A stretch of 64,000 nt of DNA from assembly GCA_005406025.1 (NCBI GenBank), contig BGZK01002021.1:1-64000 (forward strand). Reading direction: 5' to 3'. Made by a program: the position numbers and the translations under genes. This document shows, piece by piece, positions 23,630-36,431 of this stretch (position 1 is its first letter; each line of letters begins with the position of its first letter). The notes under the pieces are model-generated. The model saw only the letters and a program-made list of their open reading frames with translations. It was not told the DNA's origin and ran no database searches. Origin of the DNA: Eumeta japonica. Its lineage: Eukaryota; Arthropoda; Insecta; Lepidoptera; Psychidae.

Positions 23630-24674
23630 GTGAGTACCTATATGTCTTAAAAGTTGAAAGATCTGGGTTTTTCATGATTTTTTTATCAATATGTAGTATA
23701 TGCTAAGGGCAAATTACATCAAGATATAAACTCTAGTCGCTAAATTAAAGATAATATTTTACAAATAATTTATGACTAATCTGTCAAATATTTTGTTTGA
23801 TGTTTATGAATTACATTTTTCTTTTGGTGCTAAGAGCAAAAGCAAAGCTGCCATCTATATCAGTGTCAAGTAAATAACATCCCAGTCAGTCCACGATTTG
23901 ATCTATTTCTCTTTTGTTTAATTATAAACAACAATGAATTTTTATTTTTAGCAATTGCTGTATGTAAACTAGGCTAGAATTACCAGCTTGAAATTAGTAA
24001 TAAATTTCTTTTAAAGTTATTGTAATTTTCATTTTTTATAAGGCTTATCGCAAACATGTTTTTTTACTGAGTTGCATATTTAATAGGAAAAGAGTTACTA
24101 AAAATCCTTATTTAATTATATGCATTTACATTTGCTAAATTTGTAATTAATTGGGCTTGAACTTAATATTGCTACAAAGGCAATTGGTGGACATATATTT
24201 CCGTTTTTGTTCACTAAAATATAGTGTAAAAATAAAATGTTTTGTTGTTTATTGCATATATTCATTTTTTCTTGTAATATTGCATTCTTTTAATGATTGA
24301 TTTGATATTTCACAATGGTCATTTATTTACATCCATATTTCATCAAAAAAAGTGCTTATACTAATGTTATTTTGTATAATTGACTATATTATTGTTTGTT
24401 TTGTGTTTTGTTCCAAGTCGTAAATTGAATATATTTCTGATGTTTTTTTTTTTATTTGTCATATGTTTCATTACAACTTACCAGTACGGTAAGTAAGAGT
24501 ATATTTTGACATATAATATAAATTGTAGAAGTTACACAGCGATAAATTGATAGTGTGAGAAAAAGATAAGTGTCTTTCATCATCCTTAAAATAACAGTTT
24601 TCTACTTCTAATAAATTGAGGAAAACTATAACAAATGTAATAATTATGTTCACAAATTTTGCAAGTTGCCAAAG

Positions 24675-25022
24675 ATGTAAGTAAAGTTAACGATTCGGGT
24701 AAGAAAAAGGTGTGAAAGTAAATGTCAGCAATTTTAAAGTTATGGTGTTTGAGACAAGTGAAAGCATGGCTGAATGTGATATATCTATAGGAGGTGAAAG
24801 AATTATTAAACAAGACAAAGACTGTCTATTTGAGTAGTTTATTTGCAAATGAAAAGAATCATAATAGATGTATAGAAAAGAGTTATTGCAGAAAATAAAG
24901 TCACTGGTGCCTTTCTTGCTCTTATGAATATATAAATTGTTTCATGGCAAGCTCTTTTGGTTATCTATTCTTAATGCAGTTCTGGTATGGATGGAATAAA
25001 TCATGACCCATAGACAAATAAC
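24675..25022 (+). pseudogene. RTE-like reverse transcriptase fossil in X2
   Basis: Same fossil as at 12186-12540 in X1, with further small contractions (AAAAAAGG to AAAAAGG, TGTGTC to TGTC, GAGAGTT to GAGTT) that break the remaining frame. Confidence 0.65.
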
Positions 25023-25581
25023 AAGTTTAATTCACAAGCCTTTTCCTGTTAAGGAGGTAAAGTTTAATGTTAGGTTTTTCAACGGAATCTCAAAACTAAC
25101 ATTCGAGTGCCACATAGAATCAGGAAAAACAAAACTTACATAATTCTTCTTAGTAATTCTTAATGTATGCCACTTATAGTCATGGTTTCTCACTTGATTG
25201 TCATTTTGTACATACTTTTGATCTAATGTATTTGAATACACTTATGAGTACAATGCCTTTTTTAATTAAAAAATATATCTTAATATGTTATGATAAATCT
25301 CTAGTTCTTTGAAGAATACAACTGTTTTACTGTCTTTAAATGATTCTGTGTTAATTGATGGGACAAGAGATTTTCATGATAAAACATATGGAATTGCAAG
25401 GAATATGTAAATACTGTATTGTTAAGACATTATGGGAAAGTTAAAGCGGCCATCACAAGGGAAATTGAAGGAGAAATCAACGAGTGAGCAGTACAGTGTT
25501 GGTTTAATCTTATTAATAGTAGAAGTCAGATGCTAGTAGATTATTCATACTTTGGTCACCTGCCTGTATGGGATATTGAGG

Positions 25582-26328
25582 CTTCAAAGAAAGCAGTAGA
25601 AAACCAACATAGTACCAGCATTCGCTGATTATCTGACTCCCTTGGACATTCTAAAGACATCATATATTGCCATTGCCAAAATCATTAGGTAAGACTTGTA
25701 AAAGTTGTTGAATAGTGCCCTACAAATTAAATGAGATTCAGGCGAAATGTCCAGTAGAAGAAACTGCTCCTTGCCCTATTGAAAGATGATCGTTTTATTA
25801 AACACATTGCTACTTTGTGATAAAATGTGGATTTATCTAAACAATTCAAAGATGGAAAACCAGTGGTTATACAAAGGACGATTACTTGAACCCCCCTTGA
25901 AAAGAGATCAATTCGAGCCAAAAGTCTTGTAATGTGTCTGGTGGAATTATGAAGGTTTAGTGTACTTTGAAACAATTCCAGATGGTCAAACTATCACAGC
26001 CAAAATATATAGCGAGCAGCTCATATATAGTGAGGCTTCGTTGCAGAAATATCTCGGGCTAAGTAAATTGAAAATGGATGCTCTAACAACATGACAATGC
26101 TACAATATGACAATGCTAAACCACATAGTTCGAAAGTTAAACAGGATAAAATCACAGAACTTGGCAATATTAAATTCCTGCCACATCCAGCATTTAATTC
26201 AGATTTTGCACCTTCAGACTACTGTTTATTCTTTCATGGAAAAAAAAAAGTTTTACCAAGGTGTCAAAGAACTTAACAAATATTGGGTTAAGACCATGGG
26301 ATACAATGAGCTATACTTTAAATATTAA
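25582..26328 (+). pseudogene. mariner transposase fossil in X2
   Basis: Same fossil as in X1, with the C-terminal YDNAKPHSSKV and SDFAPSDYCLF motifs at about 26104-26230. Not functional. Confidence 0.7.
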
Positions 26329-27108
26329 GGTTTTCTTTTTGTATGATTATTTAATAAACAAAATGAACATTAAAAATGAATATTGTTTATGAGACACCTT
26401 AATAGTTTTGAGACTGGAAATATATTACACATTTGAATTATTGTCATATGATTTGCTGATTAAAATAACAAAAGCAATGTTTATTATTTTTATATTATTA
26501 AAAATTCAAATTTTATAATAAAATTAAGAAAATCTTTTAACCTAGCCATTTATATCTAAACAAATAATAACACACGCAAATGTATTATTTGCAAGAAAGA
26601 GAAAATTGGTCAAAAATAGAATTAAAACTGACAAAATTGCAATTTTCAAGATATTCATTCAAATACAAATATTGAGTTGATAAATGACAATAATGGATTT
26701 CACATATAATCATTTAGTGCTTTGAAAATATCATCCCACAAGCAACAATTTTCCTTTTTTTAAAAGATAGTGGATTTGGTTTAAAATTTTTAAAGGATGG
26801 CAGAGACCACAGATTTCTACATGGTCTTTGAATATCTATTGTTTCACTGAATAGTCAGTCATTAATAGTTCCCAATCCGAACTAAGCCAGCATAGAGAAC
26901 TTTAGTTCCATGTCTTTTAATTTTTCAAAGATTGTGGGAGGGTATACCTCAGTAATAGGGTAATAAAAACTGTGAAACAACAATTCGACTATTAAAATCA
27001 TTGACCTGCTTTTGATGAAATCATTCTGTAGTTTGTGTGATTGACCGATCTCAATACAAAGTACTTAACAAAATAAATAGACTACTTGTTTATGGATATT
27101 ACATAATA

Positions 27109-27434
27109 CAGTGGAATCTCAATAACTCGAATGTCAAGGGAAATGCAAAAAAATTAGAGTTAATGAGTTTTCGACTTAACAAGAACTTCGAGATAGATAT
27201 GACTGTGACGACAAGGAACAAACATAACATTCACGGCTGTGTTACTTAGAAAGATTCATGAATGTATTCATTCATTGCATGTGTACAAGACAAAACAATA
27301 GATTAGAAGATCCGAACCCGAACATTCATTTTGGAATTTTATGCTATTATTTCGGGAATTCCAAGTAAGACATCATTATATTTTACCAACTGCGACTTAC
27401 GGAGTCTCCTTTTTGAAATTCGAGTTATAGAGTA
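27109..27434. mobile_element. pogo/Tigger-like nonautonomous element in X2
   Basis: Orthologous to the X1 element: TA target, CAGTGGAATCTC left end and inverted CGAGTTATAGAG right end. Confidence 0.55.
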
Positions 27435-27739
27435 TAAATATGTATTATCAATACTTCGTAGGAAAATAACATTCTGTTCGCGTTACAAAGTGTAAATAAT
27501 TCGAGATACCGCGTATTTAGGGGTTTACATAAAGTACAATTACAAAGGGTTTTACATTGATAAGTACAATTTTTATTCTACTTTATCACCATATTACCAT
27601 ACCAATTCTGCAATCCTGAGTTCTATATTTATTCCATTTTAATTAATTTCATGCATTGTTCCTTTTTATAAAGCATCCAAAATTTTTTAAAATACTTTGT
27701 GACTAATATGTAAATAATTTGTTTACAGATTGCAATAAC

Positions 27740-30700
27740 ATGGCACCTCTAACACATATTGATGGTCTGGGAAAGAAACAGCAGGAAATAAACAGATTAG
27801 TACAAGAAACTCTGGAAAAGAGTATTCCTTTTGAAGTTGTATTAAAACAGAATGGTAACACTGATGTGGAAAATTTGATGAAAATTAAAATTGCCAGTAA
27901 ACTCAGAAACATTCAGTACATATTAGGAATATTAAAATGTCAAGATATGCTGTATATATCTTATGCAATTAAACATAGTGTCTGGATTGTTACTGATAGT
28001 GAATACAGTAATTTTATCACTCCTCAATATCTCTATCATGAACTCTTTCCATTGATGACTTTCAAAGCAATACATAAATTTCTACTTTTCATACGCCTCC
28101 ATTTGAAAGATGAATTGCGTGTTGAAGCGTTTTATAAACATTATGAAGAAAATAATGATATACATACGGCTATAAAATGGTTGCCTAACTGTTCTATACC
28201 GTTTATCAAAAAAGCTGTAGAAAAACACTTTTCTAAAATAAATGCATCATTATTTAAACGTCTTTGTGAAAGGTCATTTAGTATATTGGAGGTCTTGAAA
28301 ATAAAAAGAGAATGTTATTTAGGTCACCATTTGAATGCTGTCAAATTTTTTGTTAACACGCATTGTCGAGAATATGTTGAAATTTTATATATCCATATTA
28401 ATGAAATTCCATCATTTGATCAGAAACACACAAAAATATTGTTACGACAATGTCCAGAAATAATAGAAAGTACATTTAAACAATTTGCTTATAAACTACA
28501 TATGAAAACACTGGCAAAATTCTTGGGACCTGATAAAATCAAAGATTTTCTTTTGAGACACTCTGAAAATATAGAAATGAGTTCTTGGTTCCATTTTGGA
28601 AATATTAAATACTTTATCGAACAGCTTGATCAGAAAGAAAGGTTTACATTTGTCAAAGCATTATTCATAGACAAATTGTGTGAGTCTGGTAGTACTGATC
28701 CAATTTTATATAAAAAATATTCATCCATATTAAAAGCTTATAACACTACTGTGTATGGTCGACCGACTCTCTATCAGTGGTATGAATTCACGTCGTTTTC
28801 AACTGCATTTCCAGAACTAACAAAAATTATGAAATCAGAATCATCACCTCGTGAAAGAGCAGCTATTTTAAAAGTATTACTATCATGTGCTCAATATGAA
28901 AGTCATGATATTCATAAATTGCTGCAATATTTTCATGATAAACACATTAACGAACCATTTACATTCAAGATCGAATTTGTTAATAATCTACTTTCAATGA
29001 CCGACACATATAGATTCAAAGAAGAAACTTGGAAATTATTAGATGAACTGTTTTATAGCCTTGAAGTATATTCTGAGTCGGACAAGAATGTTGATGAATG
29101 CACAAAAGCTATTATAGTCTACAAAGTATTACATAAACAGCCTGTACCTGAGGTAATAGTGAAGAAAATGAAAGAAAATGTATTTATTTTCATAAATTTA
29201 AAATTGCTGAACATGAAAAGATCTAATTTTTAAGTACTTATATAATTTGATTGAAAATAAATTAAATGCAGAGATGTTAGATGAAAATCAAGTTTGGATA
29301 GAAGTGTAAGTCTAATGTTAGAAATGCTAAATCTTTTAAAACAAATGCATAAGGATTTGGTTATGCATCCTTCACTGTTGGAAAAAATTAAAAAATTCAT
29401 TGAAATTAAAGAGACTAAAGGATGGAATACATGCTTAGACTCCCTCTTCAATGTGAATAAGTCCTGGAGGAAGCTTATGTTTGAAGAATCATTAATTCTC
29501 GGCTGTAAAGTGGATGCCTGCTTGAATGCATTAAAACATGACCCTACACTTTTGACTCGTCATTTGGTTGAAGTACAGAAATTGCAACGAAATGATAAAT
29601 TACACCTAGATCGAGTAATCGCAAAATTAGAGTGTACTGGCCAGAATCTCTCGCCTTGGATTGGACAACAGCTTATCGTACAGAGCTGAAGCAACCTCCT
29701 CCTAGTAAAGCAGTTGTGCGTGGGTTGTGTTTGCTGCTACCCCCGTCGGAGTTGCAGCTCTTACTCGAAGAATATGCTCCAACTACACCTAAAATTCAGT
29801 GGAAAGAAATTGATGACACTTTACTCGGTTTGCAAAAATATTTAGGGCAAAGTATGTATATCGCGCGACCCGCACTTCAACCAAACCTCCTACTGCAATA
29901 TGCAGTTGGAGATTACTTACCTTTCACACTTCCATCGCTCATTTCAGTATTTTATAATTTGAGTGAGAATGACAGTCGAAATATTCTTAAGCAAACCTTA
30001 ATATCTTCTATGTCAATATCCTTGCAAAAACACGGCATGAGAATTGCGTTTTCTAAACTTGATTCTAATGAGCTTAAAGAAATGTTCTTGAATGTATGGA
30101 CTATTTCAAAAAACATGACAATCCGTGCGGTTGCTTTTGAACTGACCTACAAGTTGTTGTGCAAAGAGAAAAATGTGCAAAGAGTTAATGAGATTTGGCA
30201 ACTTCTTGAAATGTTTATGGACAAGTTATCTCCAGAAGAAAATCAAAAATATACACATTAATGGGGAAAATAGAACAAGTGCCCATTGCAGTACGTGCAA
30301 AATTTTGTATGAAGAGCTATAAAATTTTAAAATCTTTCCCACCAAGTGCTAACTGTGGGAATTTTGTTCAAAAATTAGCTTATAGTACCAGATTTCTCAT
30401 GGATACGTTAGATCCAGCTTTTGTTATTGACATTATATTAGAGCACTTGAAGAACTATTATATTGAGAAAGATTTTGGGAATTATGAAAAAAACAGACAA
30501 TTTTTGGAAGTTATTGCTGCTTTTCTGTTACACTGTAAAGATGATGATATTCAAATGCAAAGATATGACCAAATTATTTTGCCAATTATAAATCATTCAA
30601 AGAAAATGTGGAACGAAAAGTACAGCAATGAGTATATAACAAGGACTTATTTTAAGGACCTTATTCATGCACTTGCCAACAGTAGTAATTTTATAGAGAA

Positions 30701-31253
30701 TGAATATGTTGTTCCTGTAAAGATGTTTAATAAATTAATAGAAGACCTTGAGGTACAGTTTCCACTAATAGAAAACTATTATATTTTGACTTACTTGCGG
30801 ATCAATATTTGTTTCTTAGAAGTTTATGGTAAAGCAGAACCAGAAATAAAATATTTAAAAAATGAAAATGAATCAAATGATACAACTAGCTTAAAAAATG
30901 AAATATGGAAAATCATCATTCCTGAATTTGTTAGAAGCTGTCTTCAGCTTTTGAAAGAAGATACAAGTAAATATTTTCCAACAATACATATATTTTTTGG
31001 AAAGATTTTAAAAAGTTTTATCAGGAATGCAACACCTAGTATGGATCCCATTATTCTGGTAGCTAAAGAAATTATTTCTGTTAATAATGAGATACCAACT
31101 TTTCTTCTTGCTTTAAAGTTGTTGCCATCTTATGTACATGGCGATATTGAGACAACATATTCTAAATGCTGCAAAGAGATATTAGGACATCCTTCATCTG
31201 AAGTTAAAATGCATTATTACAGAAAGTTCCAAAATGAAGATAAAATTAAATAG
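27740..31253 (+). pseudogene. X gene, copy 2, broken by homopolymer contractions
   Basis: Equivalent of the 1170-aa X1 protein. The frame is open from ATG 27740 to about 29200. One-A deletions near 29206 and 29218 then cause a stop at 29231-29233, and a third near 29287 restores the original frame. Further one-A deletions near 29627 and 30249 break it again; the end (stop 31253) matches X1. All five breaks shorten A-runs. Real amino-acid differences from X1 are few (for example REFYVRRH becomes RECYLGHH), plus a two-residue insertion NE near 30865. It is either a young pseudogene or an intact gene with residual sequencing errors; a one-base-resolution check would decide. Confidence 0.75.
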
Positions 31254-32854
31254 ATAATTCTGCTTTACTAAGAGTGAATTTATACTCTATTAATATTTTA
31301 TTATGACTTTATATGTTGTAAAAAGATCGACATATGGATTTTTAATCTTTTTAAATTACACTTTACGTGATATTAGCATGGCATTCATATAAAGTTTGTA
31401 ACATCAGTATTGGTTTTATTATATTGTATAAGTGTTTGAGTCTACACAAACTACAATGAATAATGCTTTTAGGCTTTTATGACATCAAAGTTGAAAGAAA
31501 TTGGTAGCCATTACTTAATTTTAAAGGAATGTATTTTTGAGGGTAAGAACACATCGATTAACTGATTTTGTCTTTCGTATTTGATTGTGGACATGTTTTC
31601 TGATGTATTGTGTATTATAAAATATTTCGTCTTTAATTATGTATATGATACAAACAAGGTGGAGAAATTATGAAATTGAAACATGTCTCTTCTATAAATT
31701 TCTCATATCGAGATTTAATAAATTTGCTTTTCCATATTTTTATGTGATATGAATGGCTGTTAGATTTAAAAAATATTGCAATATTTTTATGTAAATTTTA
31801 TAGAATGATATATTCAAAAGTTAACTATTTACATTTATATTAAGGGCACAAAATCACATCATAAACAGGTGTTTATATGTTTGTAGCATTATATTTCACT
31901 GAAAACTGTAATAAATATTGACATTCAACCATGGATATGCATTTATAAAATCATTTAGTGGGGGCATGGGATTAAATTCACATCTGTAGGGATTTATCTG
32001 AGCATGTTAACCTATTATGAAGAAACTTTGGTGAAAATACAATGTGCGAATCACTGACACTCCAAGGATGTAAATATGATGCAAACATTTTTGTTTTAAG
32101 TTGGAGACATCAAACTATTGCTTGTCCTCCATACATGTTGGCATTCGTTATTTTTTTTTTGAAGCCACTTGTGGTTACAATTAACATATAATTAACATAT
32201 TCATCATTGACGTTAGTCAATGGTCACAAAAATTTTTATTTTGGAAAAACCTCTTGCCTACCTAATTTCCAGTTTTTATTAAAGAAATTTTATATGTAGA
32301 AAGGGGCTATTGCATTGGTTTCAACTGTAGAATGAAAAACAAAAACAAAGTATTAAATATTATTACTCGTTTATTGGTATATAATTAAAATTACGTAATG
32401 TTGGGTGATTTTAATTAACACGTATCTTGTGTAAATTTGTCTATTGACCTTTAAATACTTTGCTTGTAACTTGCTTTATATAAATGGCTGTTTAATAAAT
32501 ACAAGATTTTTAAATGTTTATCTAATCTTTTTAAATTTTCTGTAATAAATGTATTTGAAAAATTAATTTTGTTTAGACATAAAACAATATCATAAATATT
32601 TTTTTTACGTGTTTATGACACAAGTGAACTTCCTACAATGAAGAAAGTTTGTTTTTTCTTTCATTGATAATTGCTATAATTACACAGCTCTGCAATCAAA
32701 AAATTGCACAGGATTATAATATTGAAATATTGATTCTTAATCGTCGAAACTGGGAAAAATATTTCATCGGGTCAGAGTTTCTTATTTCTAGTTTCATTTA
32801 GAATGTAACTGCTACATAGAACTCAAAGTTAGGTATCCTATTAAAATGCTAAAA

Positions 32855-33252
32855 ATCTTCTACATGTGATTCGTCATTTGTTTAGCTGAACATGTTTAAA
32901 CATGTTCTGGATATTAGTGACGAGTATAAATAGCGTCTTATTAGATATCATGTTTCAATATACAAGTTATGATCTTGGTTGTTCTTTGTGTGACTGTACT
33001 GTACTTAGGTATATATTGTGGATTCAAGGGGTTGTGTAATTTTTCGTGCTAACTTGTTTTATTCATGATTAATAACACTGTTAAAAGTCAACAAAGAAAG
33101 ACAATTTTGTGAAGAAATGTATTTTGCATGTTATTGAAATTTGTATATAAAGACAAAGTCTGTGTTCATCATATAATGTGCAGCGTGTGAGAAATATTTC
33201 TTGGTGGTTTAACAGTAACAATTATACAATACTTATTTGCTGTGTCTAAAGC
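32855..33252. other. X2-to-element-B spacer found nowhere else in the window
   Basis: About 400 bases lie between the end of X2 homology and the 12-bp flank of element B. No coding feature is seen. It contains the perfect 20-bp palindrome GAACATGTTTAAACATGTTC (32888-32907). Since it is absent from X1 and X3 it was probably brought in with the composite block. Confidence 0.6.
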
Positions 33253-33264
33253 TAAAAGTCCTGG
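33253..33264. repeat. 12-bp inner flank of element B (inverse of that of element A)
   Basis: TAAAAGTCCTGG, the exact reverse complement of 21858-21869. Confidence 0.8.
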
Positions 33265-34400
33265 GCTCGTATTAATAAATCGCTCTCACATTAGATCTTA
33301 AGACTTATATCAAACGTTGACATCTCAGCTGTCAATATTAGTTTTAAGTCATGGACGAAATGACTAATCCTAAGTCATACACATATGACGTTATGTCAAG
33401 TAAGTATCTTAAGTATCTGTCAAAAGAATGAACATTTTATTTTGTAGTAACGTAGTTATTAAATAAAAAAATCAGTAATACAATATAAATGAAAATTATT
33501 ATAATAATGGCATTATATAATCATTATAAATATTATATTACAATCATAAAAGTCATTATTTTATTGTTATGTTTCAATGCATTTAATGCACATATTAGTA
33601 AATAATGTTAACTAACGTATTTTTGTATGAATATTTTATTTTGTCGGAATTTAACGTTGTCGTGCGCCATTGGTGCAGTGTTTATGGTTGTTTATTGTGT
33701 TGTGAACTACAAGAGTACATTTTTGGAAAAATTATAGAAGTTAATTAATTTTTTGCTGGCTAGTATTTTTGTGTGCAGTTATTATTTTATTACTGTAATG
33801 GATAAAAAACACATATTCTCAGTATCAGAAAAAAAATATTTTTTAAGTATCAAGCAAATATAAAAACAGTCGAATGCAAGGATACGAGCACTAACACCCT
33901 TAAATCAAGGCACGTAGCATATGATCGGATAACACGAGAACATAATTCAAATTCAGATTGTATGTATCAAGTATCATCGGCAAAATATGAATAATAATTT
34001 TTAGTGTTTAAAGTATTTAGCTTTGACATATATAAAATATACACGAAAATTTCTAAAGAATTTTTATTTCTTTCGAGGTTTTTAGTCACCGGAGCGAAAA
34101 ATTCATCATAAATATCACAATAATTATAGATATCACTATCTTCCATTATTCCCTCTTTTTGTCTATGCTCGATCTTAAGTGAACAAATGACCACACTCAG
34201 CTGATATTCTTCAATAAAACGTTACTCAAAGAACGCGAGTTACGTTTATTAATACGTCAATACACAGATGTCATTTGACAGCACTCCGCTGATATGTGTT
34301 ACCACAAACCGAACTTAAGTAACGTTTATTAATGAGCAACAGATCTTAAAACTGTACTGAATACAGCTCTTAGAGATAAGAGCGATTTATTAATACGAGC
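33265..34400 (-). mobile_element. PIF/Harbinger-like nonautonomous element B (inverted relative to A)
   Basis: The ends are GCTCGTATTAATAAATCGCT (33265) and its inverse ending CGAGC at 34400. It aligns to element A in reverse with scattered substitutions and small indels. The Myb-like start is on plus at 33798 (MDKKHIFSVSEKKYF, then in another frame TVECKDTSTNTLKSRHVAYD). The second gene start is on minus at 34146 (MEDSDIYNYCDIYDEFF, continuing APVTKNLERNKNSLEIF). The two starts face each other and the middle of both genes is missing. It cannot encode a transposase. Confidence 0.6.
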
Positions 34401-34401
34401 A

Positions 34402-35636
34402 TATTTATGCTAGCCCGTTGGTTTTGCGTATTTAAAATTTGGTCTTTTTTTAATATGCCACCAATTTGGTCTGTATACATTTTACAGGACAACCCTTGTT
34501 ATAAAATAAGTATATCACAAAGACCTGCTCCTGTATATATTCAAATTTTAAGTACCTACTCTTGGCCGAGTGTCTAGAGCTGGAGTTTCCAACTTTTGTA
34601 AAATTATATTTTAACATGTGTTTTTTTTATTAAAGCATTATCTTTACAACTTTTAAAAAACTTACTTTTTTCAAAAATTTTTTGGGATGTATTAATGTTT
34701 TCGTCGTTTTCATCGTCAAATAATGTTTTCAGATAGGAATGATAAAAATGTTATTCCATGTATTGATCTAAATAATGGAACATACTTCATTTGCAGGTGC
34801 AACTCTCTAATAACTACAAATTAATAATTCTTTTTGTCGGTATTCATGATTCTAGGTCAATGAGAAGTATTTAATAGCTTTAGGTTCATTTGTGAGTATT
34901 AAAATTTAAGGTATAAATGGCTACAGCATTTTTTGATTACGTTGACTTAGAATCTTGATTTATTTACAGCTCCTAAGGAACCAAGACTACTACAAACTAA
35001 TCTACCTATCTATCGTACGGAATTCTTTCCATGCGAGTTCAAATTGCACTTGTCCAGTTTATTATCGCAGATATTAGTTGGCCTGGCAGATTGGTGAATT
35101 GGGGTTTGACCTTTTAGTCTCAAATAATTTAAATACGCTATTATTAAACTATAGTGTTTTGATTATCAGTTAAGTATATTTTTGTTTATTTTCTTTTGTA
35201 CGAAGCTACTGAACACAATTATAATCAATATCTATTTAATTTTTGAAATAAACACGCCGTCAAAGATGTAATAAATATTTATGGACGAGACGAGATGTCC
35301 GTGGACAGAGAGGAATAGAATTATCTAAGTGGAAACGAAAATAGTAGTGCTTTCTTTTTTTTTTGTACGACTGCATCCGCATTTCTGTGCGCTGGTCATG
35401 CTTTCCTATAAATACAGATTTTTTTGTTGATTGATGCATATTGAAATTTTAAGAAATTTTCTAAAACCATAACTATAAAACACAACAAATTAAATAAAAC
35501 AAAAAAAATCTGTTCTTAAAATAGTTGACCTTTCAGGCCATCTCTAAAATTGATAGTTAACAATTTTCCAAATGAACGTGTTGTTAAATAATATTTTTGT
35601 ACAAAAATAAATACTTAGAAAATTCCAATTTTATAT
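34402..35636. repeat. Segment Y, copy 1 (Y1), no gene
   Basis: Homologous to 47292-49491 (Y3) except for about 990 bases present only in Y3. No open frame or motif is recognised. In Y3 this sequence directly follows X3, so Y1 should originally have followed X1. Confidence 0.85.
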
Positions 35637-35996
35637 TTTATGAGCGATGTTTTATGAAAGATATTTTATCGTAGCGTTATCTTCCGTTGAAATTGAATTT
35701 TACTAAACCACTAGAAAAATCCACCAGTCACTAGAAGTAATTTTTCGCCACTAAATGGACAGTCAAAACAACCAGTTTTAGTAGAAAATCCACTAAGTTG
35801 GCAACACTGCCTAACTGACACTTCTCTTACTTCTCTCAGTCACACACTGACACACACCACACAAACAAGCGTTGATTTTTTTATTTAGCTTTTTGTTCCC
35901 TTTCCCTCCGCAATCTGCAATACAAAACAAACGCGTGCGATACGAATCATACGAACCGAAAAGTAGTTGCTTCACTCGCCTAACTCGCCTTCTTGT
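35637..35996. other. Junction sequence between Y1 and element C, nothing recognised
   Basis: An 84-codon minus-strand frame (35811-36065) runs into element C and has low-complexity Arg/Ser content; I do not support it as a gene. Confidence 0.4.
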
Positions 35997-36153
35997 GCTC
36001 GTATTAATAAATCGCTCTTGTCTATAAGAGCTGTATTCAGTACAGTTGTAAGATCTGCTGCTCATTAATAAACGTTACATAAGTTCGGTTTGTGGTAACA
36101 CATATCAGCGGAGTGCTGTCAAATGACATCTGTGTATTGACGTATTAATAAAA
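35997..36153 (+). mobile_element. Truncated PIF/Harbinger-like element C
   Basis: Starts GCTCGTATTAATAAATCGCT and follows the left end of element A to GACGTATTAATAAA, where homology stops. Only the terminal repeat and subterminal region remain. The 12-bp inner flank seen at A and B is absent. Confidence 0.75.
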
Positions 36154-36199
36154 ATATGGTTAATTGGTACTTTTACTTTTTTTTTCTGTTAAAACAGTA

Positions 36200-36431
36200 A
36201 GTGTGAAAACAAAAGCTTTGTAAAATAATATAAATATGTTCGATTATTGTACTTGCTTGTTTTATTTCTGTTAAAAAATAATATTTATTCGATATATTAA
36301 TGGTGATAAAAAACATCGAAAAAAATCGATACAGCGTTCATAAACCTCAATGTTTTCGACATCGATGTTTCACCTTTGAAAACATCGATGGTCTAATATC
36401 GATGTTTTTTAAGAGCGATTTTGCATCCCTA
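36200..36431. mobile_element. Possible hAT-like element end with ATCGAT repeats
   Basis: Five CATCGA/ATCGAT-containing motifs lie within 120 bases (36314-36405), then GCGATTTTGCATCCCTAG. The reverse complement of the end, CTAGGGATGCAAAATCGC, resembles hAT-type terminal repeats. The other end and a target duplication were not found. Confidence 0.3.

Larger units (their letters stand above)
21874..32854. repeat. Segmental duplication unit X, copy 2 (X2)
   Basis: Homology to X1 runs from AGTCTTG (21874) to CTATTAAAATGCTAAAA (32854). Compared with X1 it lacks the last 300 bases before element A. Compared with X3 it has an extra 510 bases at the left. It shares many base changes with X3 that X1 lacks, including a six-base insertion giving NENESND in the ORF (near 30865). 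Many one- or two-base contractions relative to X1 are spread through it. Confidence 0.95.
20687..34400. mobile_element. Composite transposon-like block: element A, X2, element B
   Basis: Two inverted copies of the same 1.15-kb element (A 20687-21857, B 33265-34400) frame the X2 segment. The sequence left of A (CTTCAAACTAT at 20676-20685) and right of B (TATTTATGCTAGCC from 34402) are contiguous in X3/Y3 at 47284-47305 (CTTCAAACTTTTTATGCTAG). The whole 13.7 kb therefore looks inserted there. A possible 3-bp target duplication, TAT, flanks it (20683-20685 and 34402-34404), with one extra base on each side. Movement as a unit is inference; successive insertions and recombination could give the same picture. 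Confidence 0.55.

Noticed and set aside
35811..36065. 84-codon minus frame near element C
   Set aside because: It crosses the element terminus and has an Arg/Ser-rich low-complexity product.
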